DNA of 64,000 nucleotides from positions 310,001-374,000 of the forward strand of contig NZ_MJEI01000107.1 in assembly GCF_002095395.1 (NCBI RefSeq). Reading direction: 5' to 3'. Position 1 is the first letter of the stretch. Every line of letters begins with the position of its first letter. A program made the position numbers and the translations under genes. Below the pieces are notes generated by a model that made no database searches, was not told the DNA's origin, and was given only the letters and a program-made list of their open reading frames with translations. This document shows positions 49,801 through 61,003 of this stretch, piece by piece. The stretch comes from Williamsia sp. 1135 (GTDB taxonomy: Bacteria; Actinomycetota; Actinomycetes; Mycobacteriales; Mycobacteriaceae).

Positions 49801-50449
49801 TTGGATCGACCGGCTCACGTCCGAGAACATCCTGCAGCACGCCGCCGTCGTCTATGGCTACTACCCGGCGGTCAGCGAGGGTGACACGGTCCACGTGCTC
49901 ACCGAACCGCGCCCCGACGCCCCGATCAGGCACAGCTTCGAGTTCCCGCGGCAGCAGCGGAGTCGATTCCTGTGCATCGCGGACTTCATCAGACCACGAT
50001 CCGAGGCGATCGAGACCGGGGTGGTCGACGTCCTGCCGTTCCAGCTCGTGACGATGGGGCAGCCGATCGCCGACTTCGCAAACGTGCTCTTCGCAGAAGA
50101 CGCCTACCGCGATTATCTCGAGGTGCACGGCATCGGGGTTCAGCTCACCGAGGCGCTCGCCGAGTTCTGGCATCAGCGGGTTCGCGAGGAACTGCGGTTC
50201 GGCGACACGGCGATGGCTGCCGAAGACCCCGACAACGCGCAGGACTTCTTCGACCTCAAGTATCGCGGCGCGCGATTCTCGTTCGGCTACGGCGCCTGCC
50301 CGAATCTCGAGGACCGGGCCAAGATGATGGACCTGCTCGAGCCCGAGCGTATCGGTGTGGAGCTGTCGGAAGAGCTGCAGCTTCATCCGGAGCAGTCGAC
50401 GGATGCCTTTGTGCTGCACCATCCCGAGGCCAAGTACTTCAACACCTGA
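46871..50449 (+). CDS. metH: Cobalamin-dependent methionine synthase
   Basis: A 1192-residue four-module enzyme: homocysteine domain (1-330, Zn ligands in NTFGCN and GGCCGTTPEHI), pterin domain (about 345-610, IGERTNSNGSKAF), cap plus B12 domain (about 640-880, base-off motif DVHDIGKN near residue 740, SGLLVKST) and the AdoMet reactivation domain (about 930-1190, FSFGYGACPNL). It methylates homocysteine using methyl-THF. It corresponds to Rv2124c. The absence of a riboswitch upstream is notable, since several actinobacterial metH/metE genes are B12-regulated. Confidence 0.97.
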   Translation: MSSATSPTFDSGLLTAMSKRVLIGDGAMGTMLQAADLTLDDFIGLEGCNEILNDTRPDVLKEIHRAYFAAGADAVETNTFGCNLSNLGDYDIADRIRELVYKGTNLAREVADEFGPSADGTPRFVLGSIGPGTKLPTLGHTTFGVIRDAYKECALGMVDGGADAILIETSQDLLQVKAAILGSQQAFEELGRRIPIIAHVTVETTGTMLLGSEIGAALAALEPLGIDMIGLNCATGPAEMSEHLRYLTKHARIPVSVMPNAGLPQLGPNGAEYPLTPEELATALSGFVSEFGLSFVGGCCGTTPEHIRQVAEAVRDASKAQRTPEHEAEVSSLYSSVPFAQDASILMIGERTNSNGSKAFRDAMLAEDYQKCLDIAKDQTRDGAHMLDLNIDYVGRDGAADMSALASRLATSSTLPIMLDSTEPEVIEAGLEHLGGRCAVNSVNYEDGDGPDSRFTKIMKLAKKHGAAVVALTIDEEGQARTAEWKVRVAERLITDIVDNWGMEEEDIIIDALTFPISTGQEEVRRDAIETIEAIRTLKERHPDLHFTLGISNVSFGLNPAARQVLNSVFLNECVQAGLDTAIVHASKILPMARIPDEHREIALDLVYDRRREGYDPLQKLMQLFEGVSAASARESRAQELAKLPLFDRLERRIVDGERAGLEDDLDEAMTQVPPLDIINKTLLSGMKTVGELFGSGQMQLPFVLQSAEVMKTAVAHLEPHMEATGEDGKGRIVLATVKGDVHDIGKNLVDIILSNNGYEVVNIGIKQPIATIIEVAQDKNADVIGMSGLLVKSTVVMKDNLKELNTRGLAENYPVLLGGAALTRSYVENDLSETYEGDVHYARDAFEGLRLMDDIMQTKRGGGPDPDSPEAIAAAEKTAERKKRHERSKRIAEKRKAEAEPVVVPERSDVAAGLPVPTPPFWGSRIIKGVPIAEYLTLLDERALFLGQWGLRGARAGEGPSYEDLVETDGKPRLRYWIDRLTSENILQHAAVVYGYYPAVSEGDTVHVLTEPRPDAPIRHSFEFPRQQRSRFLCIADFIRPRSEAIETGVVDVLPFQLVTMGQPIADFANVLFAEDAYRDYLEVHGIGVQLTEALAEFWHQRVREELRFGDTAMAAEDPDNAQDFFDLKYRGARFSFGYGACPNLEDRAKMMDLLEPERIGVELSEELQLHPEQSTDAFVLHHPEAKYFNT

Positions 50450-50519
50450 TATCAGCGCAGTTGGATTCACCATGAATGGAACTGGTGCCTTCGACGTGAG
50501 GGTGACCAACACTCGTGCC

Positions 50520-51734
50520 ATGACAATCACAACTGCTGCCACCACCGGTTCGGTCACCGACGCGGAACTCGACGCACGCTTCCGTCCGGTCTTCGACGCC
50601 ATCGCCGGCGATGCGACCCAACGGGAAGTCGACCGTCGGCTCGCGCACGACGAGGTACACAAACTCCGGGAGGCCGGACTGGGAGCCCTGCGGGTGCCCG
50701 TGGAGTTCGGTGGGCTGGGAGCCTCTGTGCGTCAACAGTTTCGGCTGCTGATCGACCTCGCCGCCGCCGAATCGAACCTGCCGCAGGCGCTTCGCGTGCA
50801 TTTCAGCTTCGCCGAGGACCAGCGGCTCGCCGAACCGAGTGCCGAGCGCGACACCTGGCTGCGGGCGGTGGCCGGGGGAGTTCTCGTCGGCAACGCCATC
50901 ACCGAGCCCGGGGTCGGAGCTGTCGACCGCTATCAGACGCGTCTCACCCCCAAGGGCGACGGTTGGGTGCTGAGCGGGACCAAGTACTACAGCACGGGAT
51001 CCCTGTATTCGAACTACATCCTCGTCGCCGCAGACAAGGACGGGGAGCGCGTGTCCGTCCTTGTCGACGCGGACGCCGACGGCATCACGCAGCACGATGA
51101 CTGGGACGGATTCGGACAGCGGCTCACGGCCAGTGGCACAACAGAATTCAATGACGTCGCCGTCACCGCCGACCGGATCCTCGGCCCGGGGTACGGGGGA
51201 GCGGGCAAGACCTATGCCACCTCATATCTTCAACTCGTCCAGCTGGCCGTGCTCGCGGGTATCGCTCAGCGAGCGACCGACGACACGGCACAGTGGGTGC
51301 GCGACCGTACCCGCTCCTACACCCACGCGGCAGCTGACCTGCCGCGAGAGGATCCACTGGTCCAGCAGGTGATCGGGAAACTGTCTGCGGCAGCGTTCAC
51401 CGCGCGGACCGCGGTTCTCGCCGTCGCCGACATCCTCGATGAGGTGCTGGTAGACGCGACCACCGCTGTCGACCCGGAGTTGCTCGACCGCGCAGAACTG
51501 GCCGCCGCCCAGGCCCAGCTCACCGTGATCGATCTGGTACTGCGCGCCACGAACGATCTCTTCGAGGTCGGTGGCGCATCGATCACCTCGGAGAGCTTGC
51601 GGCTCGACCGCCACTGGCGCAACGCGCGGACGATCTCCGTGCACAACCCGACGATATTCAAGAGCCAGGCCATCGGCGCGAACGTACTCAACGGCACCGA
51701 GCTTCCCTTTGCCTGGAGCGCCGGCAACCGCTAG
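50520..51734 (+). CDS. Acyl-CoA-dehydrogenase-fold monooxygenase (DszC/SfnC-like)
   Basis: A 404-residue flavoprotein of the group-D monooxygenase/acyl-CoA dehydrogenase fold. VGNAITEPGVGAVDRYQTRLTPKGDGWVLSG-type core (NAITEPGVG; GWVLSGTKYYSTG) and LFEVGGASITSESLRLDRHWRNARTIS-type end (DLFEVGGAS; LDRHWRNART) resemble DszC and SfnC rather than true acyl-CoA dehydrogenases; the catalytic Glu base of the latter is not evident. Members oxidise sulfur or alkane compounds with reduced flavin. The start at 50520 is a choice between this ATG and one at 50472. It follows metH by 70 nt. Confidence 0.82.
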   Translation: MTITTAATTGSVTDAELDARFRPVFDAIAGDATQREVDRRLAHDEVHKLREAGLGALRVPVEFGGLGASVRQQFRLLIDLAAAESNLPQALRVHFSFAEDQRLAEPSAERDTWLRAVAGGVLVGNAITEPGVGAVDRYQTRLTPKGDGWVLSGTKYYSTGSLYSNYILVAADKDGERVSVLVDADADGITQHDDWDGFGQRLTASGTTEFNDVAVTADRILGPGYGGAGKTYATSYLQLVQLAVLAGIAQRATDDTAQWVRDRTRSYTHAAADLPREDPLVQQVIGKLSAAAFTARTAVLAVADILDEVLVDATTAVDPELLDRAELAAAQAQLTVIDLVLRATNDLFEVGGASITSESLRLDRHWRNARTISVHNPTIFKSQAIGANVLNGTELPFAWSAGNR

Positions 51735-51787
51735 CTCGACGTCTGTGCACCACCGATTTCGGTTGGCGGTCCCCGGTCGGCAAGTAT

Positions 51788-52486
51788 GTGGGGGTGACCG
51801 ATCTACCGAAAGCCGCGTTGTTCGACATGGACGGAACCCTTCTGGACTCCGAAAAGCTCTGGGACATCGCGATGGGCGATCTCGCCGCCGACCTGGGCAT
51901 CGTGATGACCCACGAACTCCGGGAATCCACGCTCGGCAACTCGATGAACGACGCGCTGACGAAAGTGTTCACGGCAGCCGGGGTGCCTGCCGACGACAGG
52001 GATTATCCCGGCCGCGGGGCTTGGTTGCGCGACCGGGTGTCGACGTTGTTCGCAGCCGGGATCCCGTGGATGCCGGGCGCTCGAGATGCCCTGGACATGA
52101 TTGCCGCCGAGGGCATTCCACTCGCGCTGGTGACCAACACCGAACGTGTGTTGACCGAGCAGGCGCTCGACACCATCGGTCGGGACCGGTTCGCGGCGAC
52201 GGTCTGCGGCGACGAGGTAGCGGCGGGCAAACCCGCGCCGGACCCGTATCTGCGGGCAGCGGGTCTGTTGGGGGTCGCAGCCGCCGACTGCTTGGCGTTC
52301 GAGGATTCACCGACGGGCACCGAGGCTGCGACCACAGCCGGATGTGCCGCGATCGTCGTACCGTCCGCGGCTCCGGTCCCGGACGGCCCGCGACGCACGA
52401 CTCGTCGAAGTCTCGTCGGGCTGACCCTCGCTGAGGTCGCGGCTGCCTTCAATGGGAGAATTGGGCACCGTGAAGACCTTCGATGA
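51788..52486 (+). CDS. HAD-superfamily phosphatase
   Basis: A 232-residue HAD hydrolase of the beta-phosphoglucomutase-like group: DxD motif in [10 protein letters not shown], Thr in VTNTER, Lys in AGKPAPDPY, and acidic pair in FEDSPTG. The GTG at 51788 or 51794 starts it; AAGTAT 6 nt before 51794 could be a leaderless -10. hisE begins inside its 3' end (35-nt overlap), so it is part of the his transcription unit here, where it may act as a phosphatase of unknown substrate. Confidence 0.85.
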   Translation: MGVTDLPKAALFDMDGTLLDSEKLWDIAMGDLAADLGIVMTHELRESTLGNSMNDALTKVFTAAGVPADDRDYPGRGAWLRDRVSTLFAAGIPWMPGARDALDMIAAEGIPLALVTNTERVLTEQALDTIGRDRFAATVCGDEVAAGKPAPDPYLRAAGLLGVAAADCLAFEDSPTGTEAATTAGCAAIVVPSAAPVPDGPRRTTRRSLVGLTLAEVAAAFNGRIGHREDLR

Positions 52487-52733
52487 GCTGTTCGCCGAAC
52501 TGACCGACAAGGCCGCTACCCGACCCGAGGGCAGTGGCACGGTCGCGGCCCTGGACAAGGGCGTGCACACCCTCGGCAAAAAGATCATCGAGGAAGCCGG
52601 CGAAGTGTGGCTCGCAGCCGAGCACGAATCGTCCGAGGCGCTGGGTGAGGAGATATCTCAGTTGCTCTACTGGCTTCAGGTGATGATGATCAAACGCGGT
52701 CTGACGACCGACGATGTCTACAAGCATCTGTGA
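52452..52733 (+). CDS. hisE: Phosphoribosyl-ATP pyrophosphatase
   Basis: A 93-residue MazG-like all-alpha enzyme, second step of histidine synthesis. [12 protein letters not shown] and [12 protein letters not shown] carry the metal ligands. The ATG at 52452 gives the same length as Rv2122c (M + 5 residues before VKTF); a GTG at 52470 is the alternative. hisG follows after 50 nt. Confidence 0.95.
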   Translation: MGELGTVKTFDELFAELTDKAATRPEGSGTVAALDKGVHTLGKKIIEEAGEVWLAAEHESSEALGEEISQLLYWLQVMMIKRGLTTDDVYKHL

Positions 52734-52783
52734 TCGCGATCCACCCCAGCACCTGACTCAACCCCTGCCGATAGGACCCACCC

Positions 52784-53629
52784 ATGCTGCGCGTTGCCGT
52801 TCCCAACAAGGGGGCGCTCTCCGAGTCGGCCGCCGAGATCCTCAGTGAGGCCGGCTATCGTCGCCGTTCGGACTCGAAGGATCTGACCGTTCTGGATCCG
52901 GCCAACGAGGTCGAGTTCTTCTTCCTCCGCCCGAAAGACATCGCGATCTACGTCGGTTCCGGTGAGCTCGACCTCGGTTTGACCGGTCGCGACCTCGCGC
53001 TCGATTCCGGCGCCGACGTCGAGGAATGCCTCGCCCTCGGGATCGGGACCTCGACCTTCCGGTACGCGGGACCGAACGAGCGGGAATGGACGGTGGCAGA
53101 TCTCGCGGGCAAGCGCATCGCCACCTCCTACCCGAATCTGGTCCGTGCCGATCTTGCCGATCGCGGCATCGAGGCGACGATCATCCGGTTGGACGGCGCC
53201 GTAGAGATTTCCATCCAGCTCGGCGTGGCAGATGCCATCGCCGATGTCGTGGGTTCGGGTCGGACCCTGAAGCAGCACCAGCTGTCGGCGTTCGGCGAAT
53301 CGCTCTGCGATTCGGAAGGTGTTCTGGTGCAGCGTGCGGGCGCTGACCGAACGAAGGCCGCGCAGCGCTTCATCGCCCGCGTCCAGGGTGTCGTCTACGG
53401 GCAGCGTTACGTCATGCTCGACTACGACTGCCCCAAGTCGCTTCTCGAAGCGGCGATGAAGATCACTCCCGGTCTCGAATCACCCACCGTCGCACCGATG
53501 GCGGATGACAATTGGGTGGCCGTCCGGTCACTGGTACCGCGTAAGCAACACCAGAATCTGATGGACGAGCTGTCCGAGCTCGGCGCCAAGGCGATCTTGG
53601 CCTCCGACATCCGCTCCTGTCGCTTCTGA
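52784..53629 (+). CDS. hisG: ATP phosphoribosyltransferase (long form)
   Basis: A 281-residue first enzyme of histidine synthesis. The N-terminal catalytic domain starts [15 protein letters not shown]; the phosphate loop is in [19 protein letters not shown]; the C-terminal 70 residues ([20 protein letters not shown]) form the ACT-like domain that binds histidine for feedback inhibition. hisE-hisG order is that of Rv2122c-Rv2121c. It ends at palindromic repeat copy D. Confidence 0.97.
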   Translation: MLRVAVPNKGALSESAAEILSEAGYRRRSDSKDLTVLDPANEVEFFFLRPKDIAIYVGSGELDLGLTGRDLALDSGADVEECLALGIGTSTFRYAGPNEREWTVADLAGKRIATSYPNLVRADLADRGIEATIIRLDGAVEISIQLGVADAIADVVGSGRTLKQHQLSAFGESLCDSEGVLVQRAGADRTKAAQRFIARVQGVVYGQRYVMLDYDCPKSLLEAAMKITPGLESPTVAPMADDNWVAVRSLVPRKQHQNLMDELSELGAKAILASDIRSCRF

Positions 53630-53694
53630 CCGGAGTTGGTGGGCTTTGGCGAGCGTTTCCGCAGGTCGGGGCCGCCAGAACCCACCATTATCGG
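53630..53694. repeat. Palindromic intergenic element, copy D
   Basis: Inverted arms 53630-53654 and 53671-53694 share TGGTGGGYTYTGGCG and flank CGTTTCCGCAGGTCG, the reverse of the loop in copy A. The right end (ATTATCGG) holds the TAA stop of the thioesterase-family gene (53688-53690, minus strand). Confidence 0.75.
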
Positions 53695-54527
53695 GGCTGG
53701 ATCGGGCGGATGAGCAACGTCTGCGCCGAGCGCGCCACAGCACCTGATTCATCGAACAGGTCCGCGCCGGTCATCCCGTAACCGCCGGGTCCGACGGCCA
53801 TCCGGGCATCGATTCCGGTCCAATCGCCGACGGGCTGGCGGTACAGGTGGACGGTGGTGTCGGTGTTCATGAACGACCATTTGCCGAACTCGAGCCGCGA
53901 TCCCACCCCATTGGCGACGTCGAGCACGGTGAAGAACTTTTCGGCGTCGGTGGTCTGCTCACCTGCGACCAGCGGTAACAGTGGACGGACCCACACCTGG
54001 CGCCCGTCGCCGCCGTTGTCCGGCAGAGTCCGGCTTTCGAGCGTCCCGACGAAACCCTTCGTACCCCAGTCGCCGGTCAACGGGCCCAGCCCGGAGAAGC
54101 CGATGGTGCCCTCGAGATCCTGCGGCCCGGGGGCCAGGCCCCCGGTCGGGTAGTGCTCGACCACCGAGATGTCGTCGGTGGCCAGCCGCCAGCCCTGTGC
54201 CCGCGCCACCGGCCGGAACGATCCGTCGGATCTGCGTACCGACAGTTCGCTCTGCAACAAGCTGATCTGGCGGCCGGGCCGGAGCACGGTCGTCTCGACC
54301 CGGTTCTCGCCGAGGCCGATCGCGCCGAGGATGTCGACGGTGATCCGCGAGAACTCGTGGGCGGGGTCCGGGTTGTGCCGAAACAGGGCGCGGGCCAACA
54401 ACCCGATCGGGGGGCCGCCGTGCTGTAGTTCGTCGCCCCACACGCTTACGGTGTTCTCGGTCGGTGTGAAGTGTTCGTGAGCCCCGTCGCGACCCAACGG
54501 AAGGTAATAGGCACGTTCGTCAGACAT
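53688..54527 (-). CDS. Thioesterase family protein (acyl-CoA, double hot-dog)
   Basis: A 279-residue protein with two hot-dog repeats of the TesB/4HBT_3 type: HGGPPIGLLARAL carries the N-terminal helix and RITVDILGAI a conserved strand; the second half has FMNTDTTVHLYRQPVGDW. It probably hydrolyses acyl-CoA. The ATG lies 7 nt after TAGAGT with no Shine-Dalgarno. Confidence 0.85.
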   Translation of the reverse strand: MSDERAYYLPLGRDGAHEHFTPTENTVSVWGDELQHGGPPIGLLARALFRHNPDPAHEFSRITVDILGAIGLGENRVETTVLRPGRQISLLQSELSVRRSDGSFRPVARAQGWRLATDDISVVEHYPTGGLAPGPQDLEGTIGFSGLGPLTGDWGTKGFVGTLESRTLPDNGGDGRQVWVRPLLPLVAGEQTTDAEKFFTVLDVANGVGSRLEFGKWSFMNTDTTVHLYRQPVGDWTGIDARMAVGPGGYGMTGADLFDESGAVARSAQTLLIRPIQPR

Positions 54528-54540
54528 TTGCCTGACTCTA
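54528..54540 (-). promoter_or_regulatory. Leaderless promoter -10 of the thioesterase gene
   Basis: TAGAGT on the minus strand (54535-54540), 7 nt before ATG 54527. Confidence 0.65.
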
Positions 54541-54545
54541 ACGAC

Positions 54546-56407
<1,862 letters not shown>

Positions 56408-56572
56408 CGTCGGAAAACCTTGTGGCGACGCACATTTAACATGGCTACAACAACGTGGTCCGCGAGGTGCAGGGCGAGGCTGCCGATTCGCCGGTAACCT
56501 CGGGAGACGGGTTCGACCGTACGAACACCACAAGGTGGTGGCGACGAGTCGACTCGGGGAGAGGAGTCAGAA

Positions 56573-58354
56573 ATGACGGAATCCAGCAGTGACGAGCCTC
56601 GGAACCGTAGCGGTCAAGAAGACACCGCTGCGGTAGCCGAATGGGGTTCGGCCTCGACCCGGTCTGCCAAGGCGGGCCCTACCTCTGACACCGGCTCGCT
56701 CGGCAAGTCAGTGGACCCTGACCTCCAGGCCCGCCTGGACACCCTGACCACACGTAACGCGAAGTTGCTCGAGACCCTCAAAGAGGCTCGCCAGCAACTC
56801 ATCGCCCTGCGCGAAGAGGTCGACCGTCTCGGTCAGCCGCCCAGTGGCTACGGCGTCTTGCTCGGCATCTTCGAGGACTCCACGGTCGACGTGTTCACGT
56901 CCGGTCGCAAAATGCGGTTGACGTGCTCGCCCAACATCGACCTCGACACCCTCAAAAGAGGTCAGTCGGTCCGCCTGAACGAGGCTCTGACGATCGTCGA
57001 GGCCGGTGATTTCGACTCTGTAGGGGAGATCAGTACCCTGCGCGAGGTGCTCGACGACGGGCACCGTGCGCTGGTGGTCGGACACGCCGACGAAGAACGC
57101 GTCGTCTGGCTGGCCGAACCGCTCAGCGAGGCGTTTCTCGCCGAGATCGAGGGCAACCGCAAGCTTCGTCCGGGTGACTCGCTCCTCATCGACACCAAGG
57201 CCGGGTTCGCCTTCGAGCGCGTGCCCAAGGCCGAAGTCGAGGATCTGGTGCTCGAAGAGGTGCCCGATGTCAACTACGAGGACATCGGTGGTCTCGGTCG
57301 CCAGATCGAGCAGATCCGCGATGCCGTGGAGTTGCCGTTCTTGCACAAGGACCTTTTCCGGGAGTACGACCTGCGTCCCCCCAAGGGTGTGCTGCTGTAC
57401 GGCCCTCCCGGTTGCGGTAAGACGCTGATCGCAAAGGCGGTGGCCAACTCGCTGGCCAAGAAGATCGCCGAAGTTCGCGGGGACGATGCCCGCGAGGCCA
57501 AATCGTTCTTCTTGAACATCAAGGGTCCAGAACTGCTCAACAAGTTCGTCGGTGAGACCGAGCGACACATTCGGTTGATCTTTCAGCGCGCCCGAGAAAA
57601 GGCCTCTGAAGGCACCCCGGTGATCGTGTTCTTCGATGAGATGGACTCGATCTTCCGGACCCGTGGGTCAGGAGTGTCCTCCGACGTGGAGACCACGGTC
57701 GTGCCTCAGCTGCTCAGTGAGATCGACGGTGTCGAGGGGCTCGAGAACGTGATCGTGATCGGCGCCTCCAACCGTGAGGACATGATCGATCCGGCCATCC
57801 TCCGGCCGGGCCGTCTCGATGTGAAGATCAAGATCGAGCGACCGGATGCCGAGTCGGCGATGGACATCTTCTCCAAGTACCTCGTCCCGACGCTTCCGAT
57901 CCATCCCGACGACATCGACGAGTTCGGCGGTGATCGTGGTGCGTGCGTCAAGGCGATGATCGAGCGCGTGGTGGAGCGGATGTACGACGAGACCGATGAC
58001 AACCGTTTCCTGGAGGTCACCTATGCCAATGGTGACAAAGAGATCATGTACTTCAAGGATTTCAACTCCGGTGCGATGATCCAGAACGTCGTCGACCGGT
58101 CGAAGAAGTACGCGATCAAGTCTCAGTTGGAGACCGGCCAGTCCGGCCTGCGGATTCAGCATCTCTTCGATTCGATCCTCGACGAGTTCGCTGAGAACGA
58201 GGATCTGCCGAACACCACCAACCCAGACGACTGGGCTCGTATCTCGGGCAAGAAGGGCGAGCGGATCGTGTACATCCGCACGCTCGTCACCGGCAAGAGC
58301 GCCGGCGCAAGCCGCGCGATCGACACCGAGACGAACACCGGCCAGTACCTGTAA
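56573..58354 (+). CDS. mpa: Proteasome-associated AAA+ ATPase (Mpa/ARC)
   Basis: A 593-residue unfoldase that binds pupylated proteins and feeds the 20S proteasome. An N-terminal coiled coil (about 48-90) recruits Pup; two OB folds follow; the AAA module has Walker A GPPGCGKT near residue 277 and Walker B VFFDEMD near 355, with SNREDMID sensor. It ends GQYL, keeping the penultimate Tyr that docks into the proteasome. GAGGAG is 7 nt before the ATG. Confidence 0.98.
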   Translation: MTESSSDEPRNRSGQEDTAAVAEWGSASTRSAKAGPTSDTGSLGKSVDPDLQARLDTLTTRNAKLLETLKEARQQLIALREEVDRLGQPPSGYGVLLGIFEDSTVDVFTSGRKMRLTCSPNIDLDTLKRGQSVRLNEALTIVEAGDFDSVGEISTLREVLDDGHRALVVGHADEERVVWLAEPLSEAFLAEIEGNRKLRPGDSLLIDTKAGFAFERVPKAEVEDLVLEEVPDVNYEDIGGLGRQIEQIRDAVELPFLHKDLFREYDLRPPKGVLLYGPPGCGKTLIAKAVANSLAKKIAEVRGDDAREAKSFFLNIKGPELLNKFVGETERHIRLIFQRAREKASEGTPVIVFFDEMDSIFRTRGSGVSSDVETTVVPQLLSEIDGVEGLENVIVIGASNREDMIDPAILRPGRLDVKIKIERPDAESAMDIFSKYLVPTLPIHPDDIDEFGGDRGACVKAMIERVVERMYDETDDNRFLEVTYANGDKEIMYFKDFNSGAMIQNVVDRSKKYAIKSQLETGQSGLRIQHLFDSILDEFAENEDLPNTTNPDDWARISGKKGERIVYIRTLVTGKSAGASRAIDTETNTGQYL

Positions 58355-58367
58355 GGACGCATCGTCG

Positions 58368-58404
58368 GCGGCGGCGCCGGAGCACATTGCTCCGGCGCCG
58401 CCGC
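58368..58404 (+). terminator. Perfect 17-bp GC hairpin after mpa
   Basis: Arms 58368-58384 and 58388-58404 are perfectly complementary with a CAT loop and are followed by a T-rich stretch (TGTCGTTTGTGT). It is a strong terminator that separates mpa from the FHA-ABC gene. Confidence 0.85.
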
Positions 58405-58503
58405 TGTCGTTTGTGTCGTCCGCGGCCGATGCCCGGGTTCCCGATGTCCTCCGACCGGTTGATCATCGCGCCTGCAATGGGGGTCGTCCGATCATGGGCA
58501 GAC

Positions 58504-58518
58504 TAAAGTGATGCGTTA
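58504..58518 (+). promoter_or_regulatory. Near-leaderless -10 of the FHA-ABC gene
   Basis: TAAAGT (58504-58509), 9 nt before ATG 58519; the predicted start would leave a leader of about 2-3 nt. No Shine-Dalgarno. Confidence 0.45.
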
Positions 58519-60984
58519 ATGAATGCATCCCCAACGCCGCTGCGGATCTGGGTGGACGGCACCGAGCAGAGGTTGCGTCCGGCCGGACGGTTCACCATCG
58601 GCCGAACGCCGGACAACAACATCGTCATCATCCATCCACTGGTGTCCCGGCAACATCTGGCGATCGAGTGGCATGGATCGTTCTGGAGCGCTGTCGATCT
58701 GGGCAGCACCAACGGCTTGTACCTCGATGGCGTCCGGATGCGTGGTCTGGAACTCCGCAGCAACCAGCGCATCCGGCTGGGGGACGCGACCACCGGCCCG
58801 CTGATCGATATCGCGGTCACCGCACCGGTCGCGCCCGGTGGCCGGCCGATGGCCGGTGTCCCGTCGGGTCCGATGAACTTCTCGGGTCCGATGAGCCGAC
58901 CCGCGCAGTCACCTCCGCCATCGCCCCGGCAACCGTATCCGGCGTTCAGCGGCGCCGCGGGCGCACCTCATCTGCAGGCGCTGCACCAGAACATGTCCGC
59001 GGTGTACCAGGTCAGCCCCGACGGGCAGATCCACCCGCAAGCCGTACCGCATCGCCAGGCGATCGACATGGGGGGCTCCGCGCGCCTGAGTATCGGACGC
59101 ACGCCCGACAACGACATCGTCGTCAACGACGTGCTGGCATCCCGGCGTCACGCCCGGTTGCTCTCCACCCCACAGGGTCTCGCGATCGAAGATCTGCAAT
59201 CGGTGAACGGCACCTACGTCAACGGGCAGCGGATCAGCCGACAGATGCTGGCCGAGGGTGCGGTGGTCACCATCGGCAACAGCGACTTCGTGGTGTCGGG
59301 CGGCACCCTCATCCGCGGGCAGGCCCAGGCAGCGGTCGCCGACGGGCTGCACGTCCATACGATCGGGCTGAACATCGACGGCAAACAGCTGCTCCACGAT
59401 GTGGAGTTCGCGGCCGGCCCCGGAACACTGACGGCTGTGATCGGGCCATCCGGGGCCGGAAAGTCGACCGTCTCGAAGATCGTGGCGGGCGCGGCCAATC
59501 CATCGACCGGCAGTGTCACCTTCGAGGGTCGCAGCGTGCACGCCGAGTACGAGGCGTTGCGTACCCGAATCGGCATGGTGCCTCAAGACGACGTCTTGCA
59601 CCGCCGGCTCACCCTGCGCCAGGCCCTGCGGTACGCCGCGGAACTGCGTCTGCCGCCGGACATGAGCAGGTCCGACCGCGACAATGTCATCACCGGAGTG
59701 CTGGCCGAACTTCAGCTCACCGAACACCTCGACACCCGCGTCGACAAACTCTCAGGCGGCCAACGCAAGCGTGCGTCGGTTGCCATGGAGCTCTTGACAG
59801 GTCCGTCGCTGCTCATCCTCGACGAGCCCACCTCCGGTCTCGACCCCGCGTTGGACCGTCAGGTGATGTCGACGCTCCGGCGCCTTGCCGACGCCGGTCG
59901 TGTGGTGATCGTCGTGACCCACTCGCTGACCTACCTGTCGATGTGCGACCAGGTGCTGTTGCTCGCGCCGGGCGGTAAGACAGCGTTCTGCGGTCCTCCG
60001 GCGGCAGTCGGTGCGGCGATGGGGACCGAGGACTGGGCGGAGATCTTCGCGTTCGTCGCAGATCAGCCCGACGCTGCCCACCACCGCTACCGCTCGCGCA
60101 ACCAACGTCCGCCGAACCGACCACCCAGCCTGCGCACCGGTTCACCGGTTCGGCCGCCCCAGACGAGCTTCGGCCGGCAGACCTCCACCGTGTCCAGGCG
60201 GCAGGTTCGGCTGATACTCGCCGACACCGGCTATCTGGCGTTCCTGGTGCTGCTGCCGATCGTTCTGGGTGCGTTGTCGCTGGTGATACCGGGTAAGGCC
60301 GGGTTCGGTCTCAACAACGACGACAGCCTCGGCGAGACCGTCCAGATCCTCGTCGTGCTGGTGGTCGGGGCAAGTTTCATGGGCGCCGCGCTCACCGTGC
60401 GGGACCTGGTGGGCGAACGGGCGATCTTCGTGCGTGAACGCGCCGTCGGCCTGCGCCCCGGGGCGTACCTGCTGGCGAAGATGGTGGTGTTCTTCGTCGT
60501 TTCGGTTCTGCAGTGTGCGGTGATGATCGCCATCACTTACTCCGGCAAGGGGACACCGGGTCCTGGATTGTTGACCTCGGGCGCGATCGAACTCTTTGTC
60601 GCCGTTGCCTTCCTGGCCTGCGTGAGCACATTGATAGGTCTGGCGATCTCGGCGGCGGTCAATTCGAGCGAACAGACGATGCCGCCACTCGTGGTGGTCG
60701 TCATGGTGCAGCTCGTCTTCTGTGGGGGCTTGTTCCCGTTGGCGGGGCGACCGGGGCTGGAACAATTGTCCTGGATCTTTCCGGCCCGCTGGGGATACGC
60801 CGCGGCCGCGGCCGCAGTAGATCTACGTCAGGTGTCACCGGGCTCACCATCGACGCAAAAGGAAACCATCTGGGACCAGACCGCGGCAAACGTGGCCCTG
60901 GCCTATGGCGCGATGACCGTCATAGGTCTACTGCTGGTCTGGTTCACCTATCGCCGGTTGGTTCTCAAGAAGAAGACACTCTAG
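58519..60984 (+). CDS. FHA-domain ABC exporter (Rv1747 type)
   Basis: An 821-residue single-chain ABC exporter. FHA1 occupies about residues 1-100 (GRFTIGRTPDNN, LVSRQH), FHA2 about 170-265 (SARLSIGRTPDND, LASRRH, VNGTYVNGQ). The ATPase has Walker A GPSGAGKST near 310, LSGGQRKRAS near 412 and LLILDEPTSGLD near 434. Six or so membrane helices fill 550-821. Both FHA domains keep Arg, Ser and His for phosphothreonine binding, so a Ser/Thr kinase should regulate it. In M. tuberculosis that is PknF, encoded beside Rv1747; no kinase is seen here. Rv1747 exports cell-wall lipid oligosaccharides. Confidence 0.93.
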   Translation: MNASPTPLRIWVDGTEQRLRPAGRFTIGRTPDNNIVIIHPLVSRQHLAIEWHGSFWSAVDLGSTNGLYLDGVRMRGLELRSNQRIRLGDATTGPLIDIAVTAPVAPGGRPMAGVPSGPMNFSGPMSRPAQSPPPSPRQPYPAFSGAAGAPHLQALHQNMSAVYQVSPDGQIHPQAVPHRQAIDMGGSARLSIGRTPDNDIVVNDVLASRRHARLLSTPQGLAIEDLQSVNGTYVNGQRISRQMLAEGAVVTIGNSDFVVSGGTLIRGQAQAAVADGLHVHTIGLNIDGKQLLHDVEFAAGPGTLTAVIGPSGAGKSTVSKIVAGAANPSTGSVTFEGRSVHAEYEALRTRIGMVPQDDVLHRRLTLRQALRYAAELRLPPDMSRSDRDNVITGVLAELQLTEHLDTRVDKLSGGQRKRASVAMELLTGPSLLILDEPTSGLDPALDRQVMSTLRRLADAGRVVIVVTHSLTYLSMCDQVLLLAPGGKTAFCGPPAAVGAAMGTEDWAEIFAFVADQPDAAHHRYRSRNQRPPNRPPSLRTGSPVRPPQTSFGRQTSTVSRRQVRLILADTGYLAFLVLLPIVLGALSLVIPGKAGFGLNNDDSLGETVQILVVLVVGASFMGAALTVRDLVGERAIFVRERAVGLRPGAYLLAKMVVFFVVSVLQCAVMIAITYSGKGTPGPGLLTSGAIELFVAVAFLACVSTLIGLAISAAVNSSEQTMPPLVVVVMVQLVFCGGLFPLAGRPGLEQLSWIFPARWGYAAAAAAVDLRQVSPGSPSTQKETIWDQTAANVALAYGAMTVIGLLLVWFTYRRLVLKKKTL

Positions 60985-61003
60985 AGCCAGCGCCGGTGGT
61001 CGG

